Below, one piece after another: positions 7,976-16,137 of a stretch of 41,878 nt of DNA. Numbering within the stretch: position 1 is the stretch's first letter; each line of letters begins with the position of its first letter. The translations under genes and the position numbers were made by a program. The stretch comes from Eggerthellaceae bacterium UBA3686 (GTDB lineage Bacteria; Actinomycetota; Coriobacteriia; Coriobacteriales; Eggerthellaceae): the NCBI GenBank assembly GCA_002371495.1, contig DFIX01000045.1, positions 1 through 41,878 of the forward strand. Reading direction: 5' to 3'. The notes below the pieces were generated by a model. It was not told the origin of the DNA. It was given only the letters and a program-made list of their open reading frames with translations, and searched no databases.

Positions 7976-7981
7976 TATAAT
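7976..7981 (+). promoter_or_regulatory. -10 box (TATAAT)
   Basis: A consensus TATAAT stands 66 bases before the small membrane protein gene at 8048. The -35 region (GGTTAC at 7953-7958, 17-base gap) is weak. Confidence 0.45.
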
Positions 7982-8047
7982 TGCGGCTCGTGATGTGATT
8001 CGGTGCCCGGTCGTTATTTCGGGCGCTGATTTGGAATGGAGAGGCGC

Positions 8048-8266
8048 ATGGCCAAGAAAAAGAAGATGACGAAAGCGCAGGCGGCAGCTGCGCGACGCGA
8101 TGACAGGCCAAAACGTGCGGTTTCGACCGCCAAGGTGAAGGATGATGGCCCCAAGAGCAGGGACAACACGCTCTTCAGCTTGATTATCCCGATTGCCTCC
8201 ATTGCCGTGATCGTCATTTTGAGCATCGTGTTCACCGTCGGCCCCGGCTTGATGATGCAACAATAG
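8048..8266 (+). CDS. Small single-span membrane protein
   Basis: The 72-residue protein has a strongly basic N-terminus (AKKKKMTKAQ..., residues 2-40) followed by one hydrophobic segment (about 46-66) and a very short tail. The topology should leave the basic part in the cytoplasm. The ATG at 8048 has GGAGAGG at 8038-8044; an ATG at 8036 would add four residues but has no good site. A TATAAT box lies upstream and a terminator (8308-8338) follows, so it is probably a monocistronic gene. The function is unknown; basic-head proteins of this kind can bind nucleic acid or membrane-protein partners, but nothing specific supports that here. Confidence 0.6.
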   Translation: MAKKKKMTKAQAAAARRDDRPKRAVSTAKVKDDGPKSRDNTLFSLIIPIASIAVIVILSIVFTVGPGLMMQQ

Positions 8267-8307
8267 CCATGCGGGTGCCAGGTGGGGTTCTCCCGCCTGG
8301 TGCACTA

Positions 8308-8338
8308 ATGAGTCGAAAGAACCGTTCTTGCGACTCAT
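8308..8338 (+). terminator. Intrinsic terminator
   Basis: ATGAGTCG pairs perfectly with CGACTCAT. An inner AAGAA/TTCTT closes a three-base loop, and TTT follows. Confidence 0.7.
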
Positions 8339-8461
8339 TTGGCTAGCGCAGCAGTTTTCAGGGTTCCGAAGGGGAGTATCCCATCTGGCAACCTTGCACC
8401 GCGACGGACGGCGTACGTCCTGGCGGGTGCCGTAATGTTTTGAAGCGAGGATTAGCCGTAC

Positions 8462-8698
8462 ATGTTAGGCGAGGAGGGCGTGCAGCCCGAATATGACCGT
8501 GTTACCCAAGCGTCTATGAACGGGTTGTATGTGAAGGCGAAGGAACTCGACCGCGGCCATAACGAATGCGACGCCCCTCTGCCTGCGCCACCTGGCGCAG
8601 TTGTCGACGCCCAGACGCACCCGAGCGACGCCGAGGCGCACCCGAGCGACGCCCAGACGCACCCGAGCGATGCCGAGATACGCGCGAGCGACCGGTGA
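8462..8698 (+). CDS. Hypothetical ORF with heptapeptide repeats
   Basis: The 78-residue frame ends in repeats of the heptapeptide HPSDAQT/HPSDAEA, encoded by four 21-base units (8606-8689). The only ribosome binding site candidate (GAGG, about 12 bases upstream of ATG 8462) is poor. Residues 1-40 look like an ordinary soluble sequence. It has no recognisable domain and could be a genuine small protein with a flexible tail or a chance open frame over a minisatellite. Confidence 0.35.
   Translation: MLGEEGVQPEYDRVTQASMNGLYVKAKELDRGHNECDAPLPAPPGAVVDAQTHPSDAEAHPSDAQTHPSDAEIRASDR
8606..8689. repeat. 21-base tandem repeat, four units
   Basis: Four units based on GACGCCCAGACGCACCCGAGC variants run head to tail. 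Units 1 and 3 are identical, unit 2 differs slightly, and unit 4 is the most diverged. A small TGCGCCA/TGGCGCA hairpin (8584-8599) precedes them. Confidence 0.8.
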
Positions 8699-8743
8699 GC
8701 CGATCTCAGAGCAAACTTCGCGCCCGGGTTCCCGGTTTGCGCA

Positions 8744-8774
8744 ATGAGTCGCCTTGCCAGGCAATCTGACTCAT
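8744..8774 (+). terminator. Hairpin before the apbE-like gene
   Basis: ATGAGTC (8744-8750) pairs with GACTCAT (8768-8774). These are the same arm sequences as in the 8308-8338 terminator. There is no T-run, so termination is uncertain. Confidence 0.4.
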
Positions 8775-8793
8775 CGGATGAGGGGCGGTTTTG

Positions 8794-9738
8794 ATGCCTG
8801 ATTATTCACGAGATTACTCCCTTGCTTATGACGAACGTGCCGGTATGTGCACGATTCGGTTCCGCTGTTTCGACACGCCTAACGCTGTCAGCGTATACGT
8901 GGGCGAACGCGATGGGGAAGAGGTCGAAGACGTGCTCGTCGACGTTCGGCGCACGTGCTTGGAGCTGCATCGGCTGTGGTCCTTTTCGCTTGCAGGCAGC
9001 GATGTGGAGCGCATGAACCGTGACGTTCGGCGCGTGCGGGTCGATGCACGCACGGCGCGTCTCGTTGCGGCCATGAAGGGTTTCCACGATGTCGAGCCGA
9101 GCTTCGACTTTACGGTCGGGCCAGTGAGCTTCCTTTGGAAGCATGCGGAGGTGCTTCCAGCTGATGCGCAGCTGGCGCAAGCGCTTTCGCATGTAGGGGC
9201 CGGCAAGGTCCGCATCGAGGGGAGCTGCGTCGTGAAGGACGATCCGCTCTCGAAGGCCGACGTCGGCGGCGCTGCCAAGGGCTTCGCGGCCGACGTCGTT
9301 GCCGGCAAGCTGCGTGCTGCCGGCATGAGCTGCGCCGATGTTGACCTGGGCGGCAATCTCTACATGCTCGGCCAGCATCCCGCTGGCCGTGATTGGCGCG
9401 TCTCGGTGCGCATCCCCGAGGGCATCGCCGCCGAGCCCGTCATCTTGGAAGTCCGCGATAAATCGGTCGTTACGTCGGGCAGCTACGAGCGCTACGTCGA
9501 GCTCGGCGGAAAGCGCTACCAGCACATCGTCGACGCGCGCACTGGCTTGCCGTGCGAAAGCGACATCGTCTCGGCGACCGTCGTGGCGGAAAGCTCGCTT
9601 CACGCAGATCTGTTGGCGACGACAACCTGCCTGCTCGGTTCGCGCGGTTTCGACGAGCTTGCCGCACGCCATCCCGATTGCCAGTTCGTGGCCATCGTCT
9701 CGGACGGCCGCGTCCTGCGCTCCGCCACGCTTTCATGA
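8794..9738 (+). CDS. ApbE-family FMN transferase
   Basis: The 314-residue protein matches the ApbE family, which transfers FMN from FAD to a Thr/Ser of target proteins such as NqrC/RnfG-type FMN-binding domains, using Mg2+. Diagnostic segments are FDFTVGPVSFLWK (about 109-121), KADVGGAAKGFAADVV (about 151-166), DLGGNLYMLG, VVTSGSYERYV and the HIVDARTG metal/flavin site (about 248-255), with a final HADLLATTTCLLG. No signal peptide or lipobox is visible, unlike typical periplasmic ApbE, so it probably acts in the cytoplasm. ATG 8794 has AGGGG at 8781-8785; a TTG lies directly before it. No clear full-length flavinylation target occurs in the window. Confidence 0.88.
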   Translation: MPDYSRDYSLAYDERAGMCTIRFRCFDTPNAVSVYVGERDGEEVEDVLVDVRRTCLELHRLWSFSLAGSDVERMNRDVRRVRVDARTARLVAAMKGFHDVEPSFDFTVGPVSFLWKHAEVLPADAQLAQALSHVGAGKVRIEGSCVVKDDPLSKADVGGAAKGFAADVVAGKLRAAGMSCADVDLGGNLYMLGQHPAGRDWRVSVRIPEGIAAEPVILEVRDKSVVTSGSYERYVELGGKRYQHIVDARTGLPCESDIVSATVVAESSLHADLLATTTCLLGSRGFDELAARHPDCQFVAIVSDGRVLRSATLS

Positions 9739-9770
9739 CTCTGCAAGCATGCCGGGTGCAAAACGAAGCA

Positions 9771-9812
9771 AAGGGAAGCAAAGAGGAGTATCCCCTTCGC
9801 TTCCCTCTTCTT
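9771..9812 (+). terminator. Intrinsic terminator after the apbE-like gene
   Basis: AGGGAAGC (9772-9779) pairs with GCTTCCCT (9799-9806). There is inner AAGAGG/CCCCTT-type pairing and a pyrimidine tract (CTTCTTCC) downstream. Confidence 0.6.
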
Positions 9813-9884
9813 CCTTTTGGCGTTTCCACCACGGGGGTCTGACGCATTCGGGCGCGGGGGCGAGATTTGCTAGGTGCCATGCGC

Positions 9885-9890
9885 TACAAT
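9885..9890 (+). promoter_or_regulatory. -10 box of murB, possible leaderless start
   Basis: TACAAT ends six bases before the ATG at 9897, and no Shine-Dalgarno sequence lies between. If this box is used, transcription would begin at or next to the A of the start codon. Confidence 0.45.
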
Positions 9891-9896
9891 GGGCGC

Positions 9897-10826
9897 ATGA
9901 ATACGCTTATTGAAGAAATTTCCAGAATCGTCGGCGATCAGAACGTCTTCGTTGACGAGCCCATGAGCGCTCATACGACTTTCCGAGTTGGCGGCCCGGC
10001 CGAATGCCTCGTTATGCCTCGGACCGTCGAGCAGGTATGCGATGTCGTGCAGCTGGTGCGCCAAAGCGGGCGCGAGCTGCATATCATGGGGAAGGGCAGC
10101 AACCTGCTCGTCTCGGATGCGGGCCTTTCCGGCGTGGTCGTGCAGCTCTCGGGCAACTTCTCGGCTTTCGAGATCGTCGACGGCACCCGCATCGTCGCTC
10201 AGGCAGGCGTTTCGAACGCCAAGGTCGCGGCGGCGGCGTGTCGGGCGGGTCTGACTGGGTTCGAGTTCGCGGCGGGCATTCCCGGCACGATCGGCGGGGC
10301 GGCGATTATGAACGCAGGAGCCTACGATGGCGAGCTCAAGCAGGTGGCAAGTGGGGTAACCTGTCTCGATGGTGACGGCCAGCTCGTTGAGCTGACGCCC
10401 GAGCAAGCTGCGTGGGGCTATCGCCGTTCGGCAATTGCCGACCGGGGGCTTATCGTGCTTCAAGTGGATTTGCAGCTTGCCGAAGGCGATCCGGTCGCCA
10501 TACAGGCACGGATGGATGAGCTTGCCGAGAGGCGCCAGAGCAAGCAGCCGCTCGACAAGCCGTCTGCGGGCTCGACCTTCAAGCGGCCCGAGGGGCATTT
10601 CGCGGGAAAACTCATCCAAGATGCCGGCATGCAGGGGTACCAGGTGGGAGGGGCCCAGGTATCGACCAAGCACGCCGGCTTCGTCGTGAACGTCGGCGGT
10701 GCCACTGCCGCAGACGTCTTGCAGGTCATAAAGGACGTGCGCGCGGAAGTACTCGCGCAGTTCGGCGTGCCGCTCGAACCGGAGGTTCGCCTCTGGGGCT
10801 TTAGCCCCAAGGAGCTTGCCTGGTAG
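9897..10826 (+). CDS. murB: UDP-N-acetylenolpyruvoylglucosamine reductase
   Basis: MurB reduces UDP-GlcNAc-enolpyruvate to UDP-MurNAc with NADPH and FAD, the second committed step of peptidoglycan synthesis, in the cytoplasm. The 309-residue protein has the FAD-binding signatures HTTFRVGGPAE (residues about 24-34) and GKGSNLLVSDAGLSG, the AGIPGTIGGAAIMNAGAYDGE segment (about 132-152), and the catalytic-Ser region KPSAGSTFKRPEG (about 221-233). Near the C-terminus is the EPEVRLWG motif typical of short, type II MurB. ATG 9897 is the family-consistent start. A TTG at 9867 would extend it by ten residues but lies upstream of the likely -10 box. Confidence 0.96.
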   Translation: MNTLIEEISRIVGDQNVFVDEPMSAHTTFRVGGPAECLVMPRTVEQVCDVVQLVRQSGRELHIMGKGSNLLVSDAGLSGVVVQLSGNFSAFEIVDGTRIVAQAGVSNAKVAAAACRAGLTGFEFAAGIPGTIGGAAIMNAGAYDGELKQVASGVTCLDGDGQLVELTPEQAAWGYRRSAIADRGLIVLQVDLQLAEGDPVAIQARMDELAERRQSKQPLDKPSAGSTFKRPEGHFAGKLIQDAGMQGYQVGGAQVSTKHAGFVVNVGGATAADVLQVIKDVRAEVLAQFGVPLEPEVRLWGFSPKELAW

Positions 10827-11034
10827 CGACGAGCTCGCACTTTGCCATAAAACGCAAATCCTTTGGCTCCCCGCAATGGCAATGGCGCATCTCGCCCGGG
10901 CGCGGCGCCCACCAAGGTCCATGCCGCTGGTTGCGCGCCTCGCGAAAAGCGCCTTAACCGTCGATTCGGTGCACCCGGTGAGCTCCGGGCGCACAGGAAT
11001 TGCGGTTGAGGTGCGTTTTCGGCCTTGGCGAAAA

Positions 11035-11063
11035 TCATAAAAGGGGACTGTCCCCAGTTATGA
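11035..11063. repeat. REP-like palindrome, GGGGACTGTCCCC type
   Basis: TCATAA (11035-11040) and GGGGAC (11043-11048) pair with GTCCCC (11050-11055) and TTATGA (11058-11063). The layout is the same as the GGGTCAGACCC family, with different arm bases. Confidence 0.75.
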
Positions 11064-11079
11064 CATCGACCCCCCTAGC

Positions 11080-11110
11080 GTCATAAAAGGGGACTGTCCC
11101 TTGTTATGAC
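11080..11110. repeat. REP-like palindrome, GGGGACTGTCCC type
   Basis: A second copy in the same orientation lies 17 bases after the first. GTCATAA (11080-11086) pairs with TTATGAC (11104-11110) around a GGGAC/GTCCC core. Confidence 0.75.
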
Positions 11111-11150
11111 GTCGGCAACAGGGATGGGCTGCAGGACGGGCGGCAAAGAG

Positions 11151-11208
11151 CGTTCGGCCGCTCATCAACCAGGGGCCGAACGGGCGGGAAGGACTGTCTT
11201 TCCCGCCC
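11151..11208. terminator. Two strong hairpins between convergent genes
   Basis: CGTTCGGCC (11151-11159) pairs with GGCCGAACG (11174-11182). GGGCGGGAA (11182-11190) pairs with TTCCCGCCC (11200-11208). Their position between converging genes suggests transcription termination, although T-runs are short. Confidence 0.6.
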
Positions 11209-11240
11209 GCTATCCGACGAATCGGGGCGTTTGCCTTACG

Positions 11241-14200
11241 CTAGCCCTTTCGCCTTGGCCCGCGCTGCACGTGCAGGGGCTCGCGCTTGCGCATCTGCCT
11301 GACGGCGAGCGCCGTTACGGCAAGTCCGAGCGCAGCGGCGGGTGCGAGCAGCGCCACGACAGGCGGGAGGGAATCGCCCGTTTTGGCAATCGTGCCCGAC
11401 GCCGGCGTCGTCTTCTCGCTTTTCACGGTTTTCTTCTCGATTACGGGTGTTGGTGATTTCGGATTCTCGCCCTTCTTCTCGGGTACTTCCTTCTCGACTT
11501 TCGGCGCATCGGGCTCTTTTGGCTTGCTGACGAAGACGGACTGCGCCTCGTCGCCGGCATCCTCGTGCGATGCCACGACCCTGCCGGCGTCGTCGGCCAG
11601 CACTTCGAAGGCCACGAGCTTGCGTCCTCCGAGCCCTGTTGCGTCGAATTTGAACACGACGGTCGCTGTGCCCTGCGCCGATTCGGGGGTGAACAGGGTC
11701 TTGGCCATGACGGGCGTGCCCGATTCGTCGCGAAGCGAACCGTGGTCGTTGCCGTCCTCGTCGACGACGTGCAATGTTCCCGTCAGCGCGTAGGCGGTGT
11801 TGGGCACGAGGTTGCGGTAACTGACCGTATCGACGAGGTTCGCTTCCTTTCCGGCCGTCAGCGCTTTCTCGCCCTTGGAGTCGGCGAGTGTCGTCGCGAT
11901 GGCGGGGAAGGTGATGCTCTGCGCGTCGTCGGAGATGTCGGCATGCGTGGCGTAGACGGCGTCGCGGAATTCGAGCTGCTCGAACGCGACGACGGTCTTG
12001 CCCGCTATGGCCGGCGCTTCGAAGAGGAAGGTCACCTCGACCTCGCCTTCAGACGATGCGGGCGTGAAGCTTTGGCGGGCTACGATGGGCTTGCCGTCTG
12101 AATCTTTGGCCTCGCCGGCGTCCGAGCCGTCATCGGCGCGCACGTGCAGGGCGGCATCCATCGTATACGTGCGGCCGGGTGTCAGGCCGGTGTACGAGAC
12201 AACGTCGGTCAGCTCGATGGCGCCTACCGACGAGACGGGCTGGCCTTCCTCGCTGCCGAAGCGCAGGTGGGTCGCGATGGCAGGGACGTAGACGCTTTGG
12301 GCGGCGTCTTCGAGGTCCTCGTGAGAGCACAGCTCGTTGCCGTCGGCGTCGAGCAGCTTCTCGGTGGCGACGAGCTTGCGTTGCGAGACTTCGCCAGCGT
12401 CGAAGGTGAACAGCACCTCGGCGCTGCCGGCAGCGGCGCTCGGCTCGAAATCGCAGGAAGCTTCTGCGATTACGCCCTCGTCCTCGCCGCCTTCGCCCAC
12501 CGCATGAAGGGCTCCGACGAGCTTGTAGGTTTGGCCTTGCCTGACGTTTGCGTAGTTCACGGTGTCTACGAGGGTCGCCTTGCCGCTTGCGGCGACGAGC
12601 TTGGCGCCGTTGCCGTCTGCGAGGGAGGTGCCTATCTGGGGTCCGGGGTTGTCGTCGATGGTCCCCAAATCGAGCTCGCGGCTGTCGCGCGAGATCACGG
12701 TCGTGAACGTTACCAGGTCGCGGCCCTCGTTAGCGCTGCAGCGAAGCTCGCTTATGGTGTAGGTGTCGAAGGGTAGGGCGCCCAGCTCGTCGTCAGCCTC
12801 GCAGGCTTGGTCCGCCCGTCCGCTGAACCAGATGCCCGACGAGGGGTTAAGCGCGTCCTCGTCGACCGCCGGGCCGTCCTCGCCACCCTTGACCGCCGCG
12901 TCGCTCGCGTTCGTGTTCGACGAATGCGGGTTCCAATCTGCAGCGGTCGAGGCCATGCCGTTCTCGTCGGTCACGATGACATGGGCTTCTCCGGTCGTGT
13001 CGGACTTGATGAGGAAGGGAACCCGCGCAAGCCGCTCGGATGTGGCGCCATCGGCCTTCGAGAACTCGAAGTCGCCGCGTATGACCTGGTTGGGCACTGC
13101 ATTATCGGGGTCGGTCAGGTCGGCGACCTCGCCGTCGGAGGTTATGCTGAACTGGCGGGACCAATCGCGCGAGGCCTCGTCGAGCAGGTAGCCCTCGCTC
13201 GTTTCCGATTCGCGCACGGTGTAGGTGCCCACTGGCAGGCACGCGTCATCGGTGCGTGCCACGAAGCGCCCGTCTTCGTCTTGCGTTTGGATCGTCTTCA
13301 CTACCGATCCTTTCGAATAGGTCGTTCCGTCCACGACTACGCGCTGGTCGTTGTCCGAGACGATCTCGAACGTGGCACCTTCGAGCGTAGCTGCGCCTTG
13401 GGGCAGGTACTGGCCGTTTTGCCGATCGACCTTGCCCACGGCAACGCCGCCGCGCATGACCGCATCGCTTGCAGTCAGGGGCTCGAAAGCCGTGACGCTC
13501 GTCTGCGTCAGGCCGTTTGGCTCGATGAGGCAGATCGTCGAGGGCGCTTCGTCTTGCCCGGTGCCGAGCCGATATCCCTGTGGTGCCGCGGTCTCTCGTA
13601 CGGTGACCGTGCCGAGTGGTATGACGATGTTGCCTTTCGCGTTGCGGTAGAACTCGTCGCCCTCGACGCGCGTCTCGTCTGCTGCGCGCGCCTTGCCTTG
13701 CGCGTCGGTCTTTACCACCCAGGTGCGCTTCGGCGCAGAGGGAAGCTCGCCCTCCTCGTAGTACCCGTCGTAATAGCAGACCGTGAACTGAGCGCCTTCG
13801 AGAGTGGCCCCGCCCTGGGCGCTGCCGTCGGCGAGCTCGGCGTCGCGCTTGAGCGCCACGAGCTCGAACATGCCCGCTTGCGGTGCGTCGGCAACCGTTC
13901 CGGAGGCACCGACGTTAACCGTCTGGTCAGCCTCGACTTCGACTGTGTAGACCGTCGCGTCCAGCGCGTAGCCCTTGGGGGCTTCCAGCTCCTTCACGTA
14001 ATGCGGACCCAGGGGCAGGCCTTCTGCGCGCGCCGTCCCATCGGCGCCTACCTTGAGGGTTGCCGTGCGGGTCGTGCATGCTCCATCGTCGAACACGCCG
14101 TAGGTGGCGCCCGCGAGCGCGTAACAGGCGTTTCCGTCGGTAATCGATGGGTTGGCAGACACCTTCTTCACCTGGATGTTACCGGTTTTGGGTACGTCGG

Positions 14201-15524
14201 CGACCGTGCCGCCCGCGCCGGCATAGGCGACCTTGTCGCCTTCGACCACGACCGTGTAGACCGTCGAGTCCAGCGCATAGCCCCTCGGCGCGGCGAGCTC
14301 CTTTACGTAACGGGTGCCCAGCGGGATGTTGTCGGCTTGCGCCATTCCGTTGGCGTCGGTCTTCAAGGTCGCGCGCTGCGCGGTGCAGCCGGCATCGTCG
14401 AACAGCCCGTAGGTGGCGTCTTGTAGCGAGTAGCGGTCGTTGCCGTCGGTCATCGCCGCGTTTGCCGAGACCTTGTGGATGCCCACGCTCCCCAGCAGCG
14501 GCTCGTCGACGACGCCCTTGCTGCCTCCGACCGAGACCGTCTTTCCGGTCGAGACCTCCACGGTGTAGACCGTCGTGTCGAGCGCATAGCCTGCAGGCGC
14601 CTTCGTCTCCTTCACGTAGTAGGTGCCGTTGACGACTTCCAGGGTGGCCTTGCCGTCTTTGCCGGTGACGAGCGTTCCTGCCGATTTCGTGCAGTTCTTG
14701 TCGGTGTACACGCCGTAGTTCGCGCCGGCCAGCGAGTAGCTTGAGTTGCCGGCGGTGATGCCGGTGTTGCCCGAGGATTTCACGAGCTCGATCGTGCCGG
14801 CAAGCGGCGTTGCGGTAAACGACATGGCAAACGATTGACCGCCTTCCACATCGAAGTACTCGCAGTGGCCGATGTAGTCGTTGCGGTGCGCGGCGATCCA
14901 TTTGAGGGCGGTCTTGTTGTTTTCCGATTCGGCAGTGTCGCCGGTGATGTCGGCGCCCTTGACGGTGATGCGATTATGGGTTGGCCCGATATCGGGGTCG
15001 TACTTGACCAGGATCGCCCACATCAGTACCTGGGCAGCGGCGTAGCGTTCGTAGTTGTTTTTGAGCTTTGCCCCCTTCGGCGTCGTGTAGAGGTCTTCGT
15101 CCCATACATATTTGTAGGCCAGGGCGAGCTCGGTCACGCAATCCTGCGAGAGCTTCTTGCCCTTGACCGCGTCGACGCCCGTGAGCGTCTGGCCGGTCTT
15201 GAAGGTATGGAAGGGGTCGACGCAGTATACCCACTCGCTGCCGAGGCGGTGCACGTAATGCGTCGAGTTTCCGTCTCCGTAGTAATAGACCATGTCGGCG
15301 TCGACGTTGGAGGTTACGCCGGTGGTGGCGAGGGCGGTTGGCGTGCACGCCAGCGAGACGGCGACGATGACCGAGATCGCAATGGCTGCGGCGCGGAACA
15401 CGATTCTACGAGGCATGTTCGGTTGCCGTTGTCGATCAGGTCCTCGCGCCCCTTTTCTGGAAGGAGGCGCTCCGATTCGTGTGGGTCTGCGGATGCGGTT
15501 GGCGTCAATCGTTGCGTAAGGCAT
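11241..15524 (-). CDS. Thioester-domain, SpaA/VaFE-repeat surface adhesin
   Basis: This 1427-residue cell-wall protein has a long Arg-rich signal region (hydrophobic core about 43-66). Next is a thioester domain: Cys101 in VYCVD and Gln165 in AAAQVLMWAI are the residues expected to form the internal Cys-Gln thioester used for covalent host binding. Then come three similar Cys-containing SpaA-like modules (about 245-530, each with G(T/P)xYVKE.xAPxGYALD), two larger SpaA-like modules, and three VaFE-type repeats (each with a V(A)(F/T)E strand near VVAFEQLEF and LVAFEVLAD). A Lys/Glu/Pro spacer precedes the sorting signal IAKTG (1379-1383), a hydrophobic helix and a basic tail. The start at 15524 has AAAGGA upstream; an ATG at 15416 gives a shorter signal but lacks a good site. 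No sortase gene is in the window. Confidence 0.9.
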   Translation of the reverse strand: MPYATIDANRIRRPTRIGAPPSRKGARGPDRQRQPNMPRRIVFRAAAIAISVIVAVSLACTPTALATTGVTSNVDADMVYYYGDGNSTHYVHRLGSEWVYCVDPFHTFKTGQTLTGVDAVKGKKLSQDCVTELALAYKYVWDEDLYTTPKGAKLKNNYERYAAAQVLMWAILVKYDPDIGPTHNRITVKGADITGDTAESENNKTALKWIAAHRNDYIGHCEYFDVEGGQSFAMSFTATPLAGTIELVKSSGNTGITAGNSSYSLAGANYGVYTDKNCTKSAGTLVTGKDGKATLEVVNGTYYVKETKAPAGYALDTTVYTVEVSTGKTVSVGGSKGVVDEPLLGSVGIHKVSANAAMTDGNDRYSLQDATYGLFDDAGCTAQRATLKTDANGMAQADNIPLGTRYVKELAAPRGYALDSTVYTVVVEGDKVAYAGAGGTVADVPKTGNIQVKKVSANPSITDGNACYALAGATYGVFDDGACTTRTATLKVGADGTARAEGLPLGPHYVKELEAPKGYALDATVYTVEVEADQTVNVGASGTVADAPQAGMFELVALKRDAELADGSAQGGATLEGAQFTVCYYDGYYEEGELPSAPKRTWVVKTDAQGKARAADETRVEGDEFYRNAKGNIVIPLGTVTVRETAAPQGYRLGTGQDEAPSTICLIEPNGLTQTSVTAFEPLTASDAVMRGGVAVGKVDRQNGQYLPQGAATLEGATFEIVSDNDQRVVVDGTTYSKGSVVKTIQTQDEDGRFVARTDDACLPVGTYTVRESETSEGYLLDEASRDWSRQFSITSDGEVADLTDPDNAVPNQVIRGDFEFSKADGATSERLARVPFLIKSDTTGEAHVIVTDENGMASTAADWNPHSSNTNASDAAVKGGEDGPAVDEDALNPSSGIWFSGRADQACEADDELGALPFDTYTISELRCSANEGRDLVTFTTVISRDSRELDLGTIDDNPGPQIGTSLADGNGAKLVAASGKATLVDTVNYANVRQGQTYKLVGALHAVGEGGEDEGVIAEASCDFEPSAAAGSAEVLFTFDAGEVSQRKLVATEKLLDADGNELCSHEDLEDAAQSVYVPAIATHLRFGSEEGQPVSSVGAIELTDVVSYTGLTPGRTYTMDAALHVRADDGSDAGEAKDSDGKPIVARQSFTPASSEGEVEVTFLFEAPAIAGKTVVAFEQLEFRDAVYATHADISDDAQSITFPAIATTLADSKGEKALTAGKEANLVDTVSYRNLVPNTAYALTGTLHVVDEDGNDHGSLRDESGTPVMAKTLFTPESAQGTATVVFKFDATGLGGRKLVAFEVLADDAGRVVASHEDAGDEAQSVFVSKPKEPDAPKVEKEVPEKKGENPKSPTPVIEKKTVKSEKTTPASGTIAKTGDSLPPVVALLAPAAALGLAVTALAVRQMRKREPLHVQRGPRRKG

Positions 15525-16137
15525 ATGACCGTCCTTTCATCGTGGCTTGCCTTGATGCGATGATAGGAATGGCGTATCCGCCCTGAAGATGACCGCGGCT
15601 CGCCGCGCCTGAACGGCGAAGACGGCTCGCGTGCTGCAGATTGCTTGCCCTTCAAGCCACCGCGATAGCCGCGCAGGATGCCCGCAAGTCGCAGATTGCC
15701 GACCCGCAGGCGCCTCCGCGGCACCGCGAAGCTTGCCCGTTTCGTGCCGGTTTGTTGCGGTCGGGCCCGTTTCGCCCCATGAAATGGGTGTTTTGACCTG
15801 CTGTGAACCGTCTGCCGCCGCATTTGAAACGTTTTGCGACGGTGGAAATATCTTTGTGGAAATCTGGCGGTAAGACTGTATAATCCAATTCGACTGTGCA
15901 AATTACTGGGGACAGTCTTGGGGATGAGCCTCAGGTCGGTTGTCGACCGGTCCACTTCGGAGGGTGCGGTGCGGGTCGTGATCGTCGGGGGGTCATACGG
16001 GCGCCTTGGGTGTCCGGAGGTTCGTCGACGCACCGGCGGACTCATTCTCGAAAGCATGCGTTCGCATGCAAATTCCGGTGCGGTCGGGTCCTGTCGGGCC
16101 CGGGCAATGTAAGTAGTAGGAGAAGAGGGGAAAGCAT
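15525..16137. promoter_or_regulatory. Divergent promoter region and leader
   Basis: This 613-base region separates two divergent genes. It has a TATAAT box (15879-15884) directed at the molybdoenzyme operon, which would give a 5' leader of about 250 bases. In the leader are an ACTGGGGACAGTC fragment (around 15904-15917) resembling a degenerate REP palindrome, a perfect hairpin GCATGCG-TT-CGCATGC (16054-16069), and GTCGGGTCCTGTCGGGCCCG just before the ribosome binding site. No convincing gene is present. Confidence 0.5.
15879..15884 (+). promoter_or_regulatory. -10 box (TATAAT)
   Basis: A consensus TATAAT preceded by CTG. The nearest -35-like sequence is TTGTGG at 15854-15859 with a long 19-base gap. 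It is the best promoter candidate for the operon starting at 16138. Confidence 0.5.

Larger units (their letters stand above)
10827..11240. other. Intergenic region with palindromes, no gene
   Basis: The gap between murB and the convergent adhesin gene contains no convincing frame. It holds two GGGGACTGTCCC-type palindromes (11035-11063, 11080-11110) and two strong stems (11151-11182 and 11182-11208), so transcription from both sides should stop here. Confidence 0.6.

Noticed and set aside
11106..11456. Plus-strand frame across the adhesin 3' end
   Set aside because: It covers palindromes and the sorting-signal region of the minus-strand adhesin, and has no domain.
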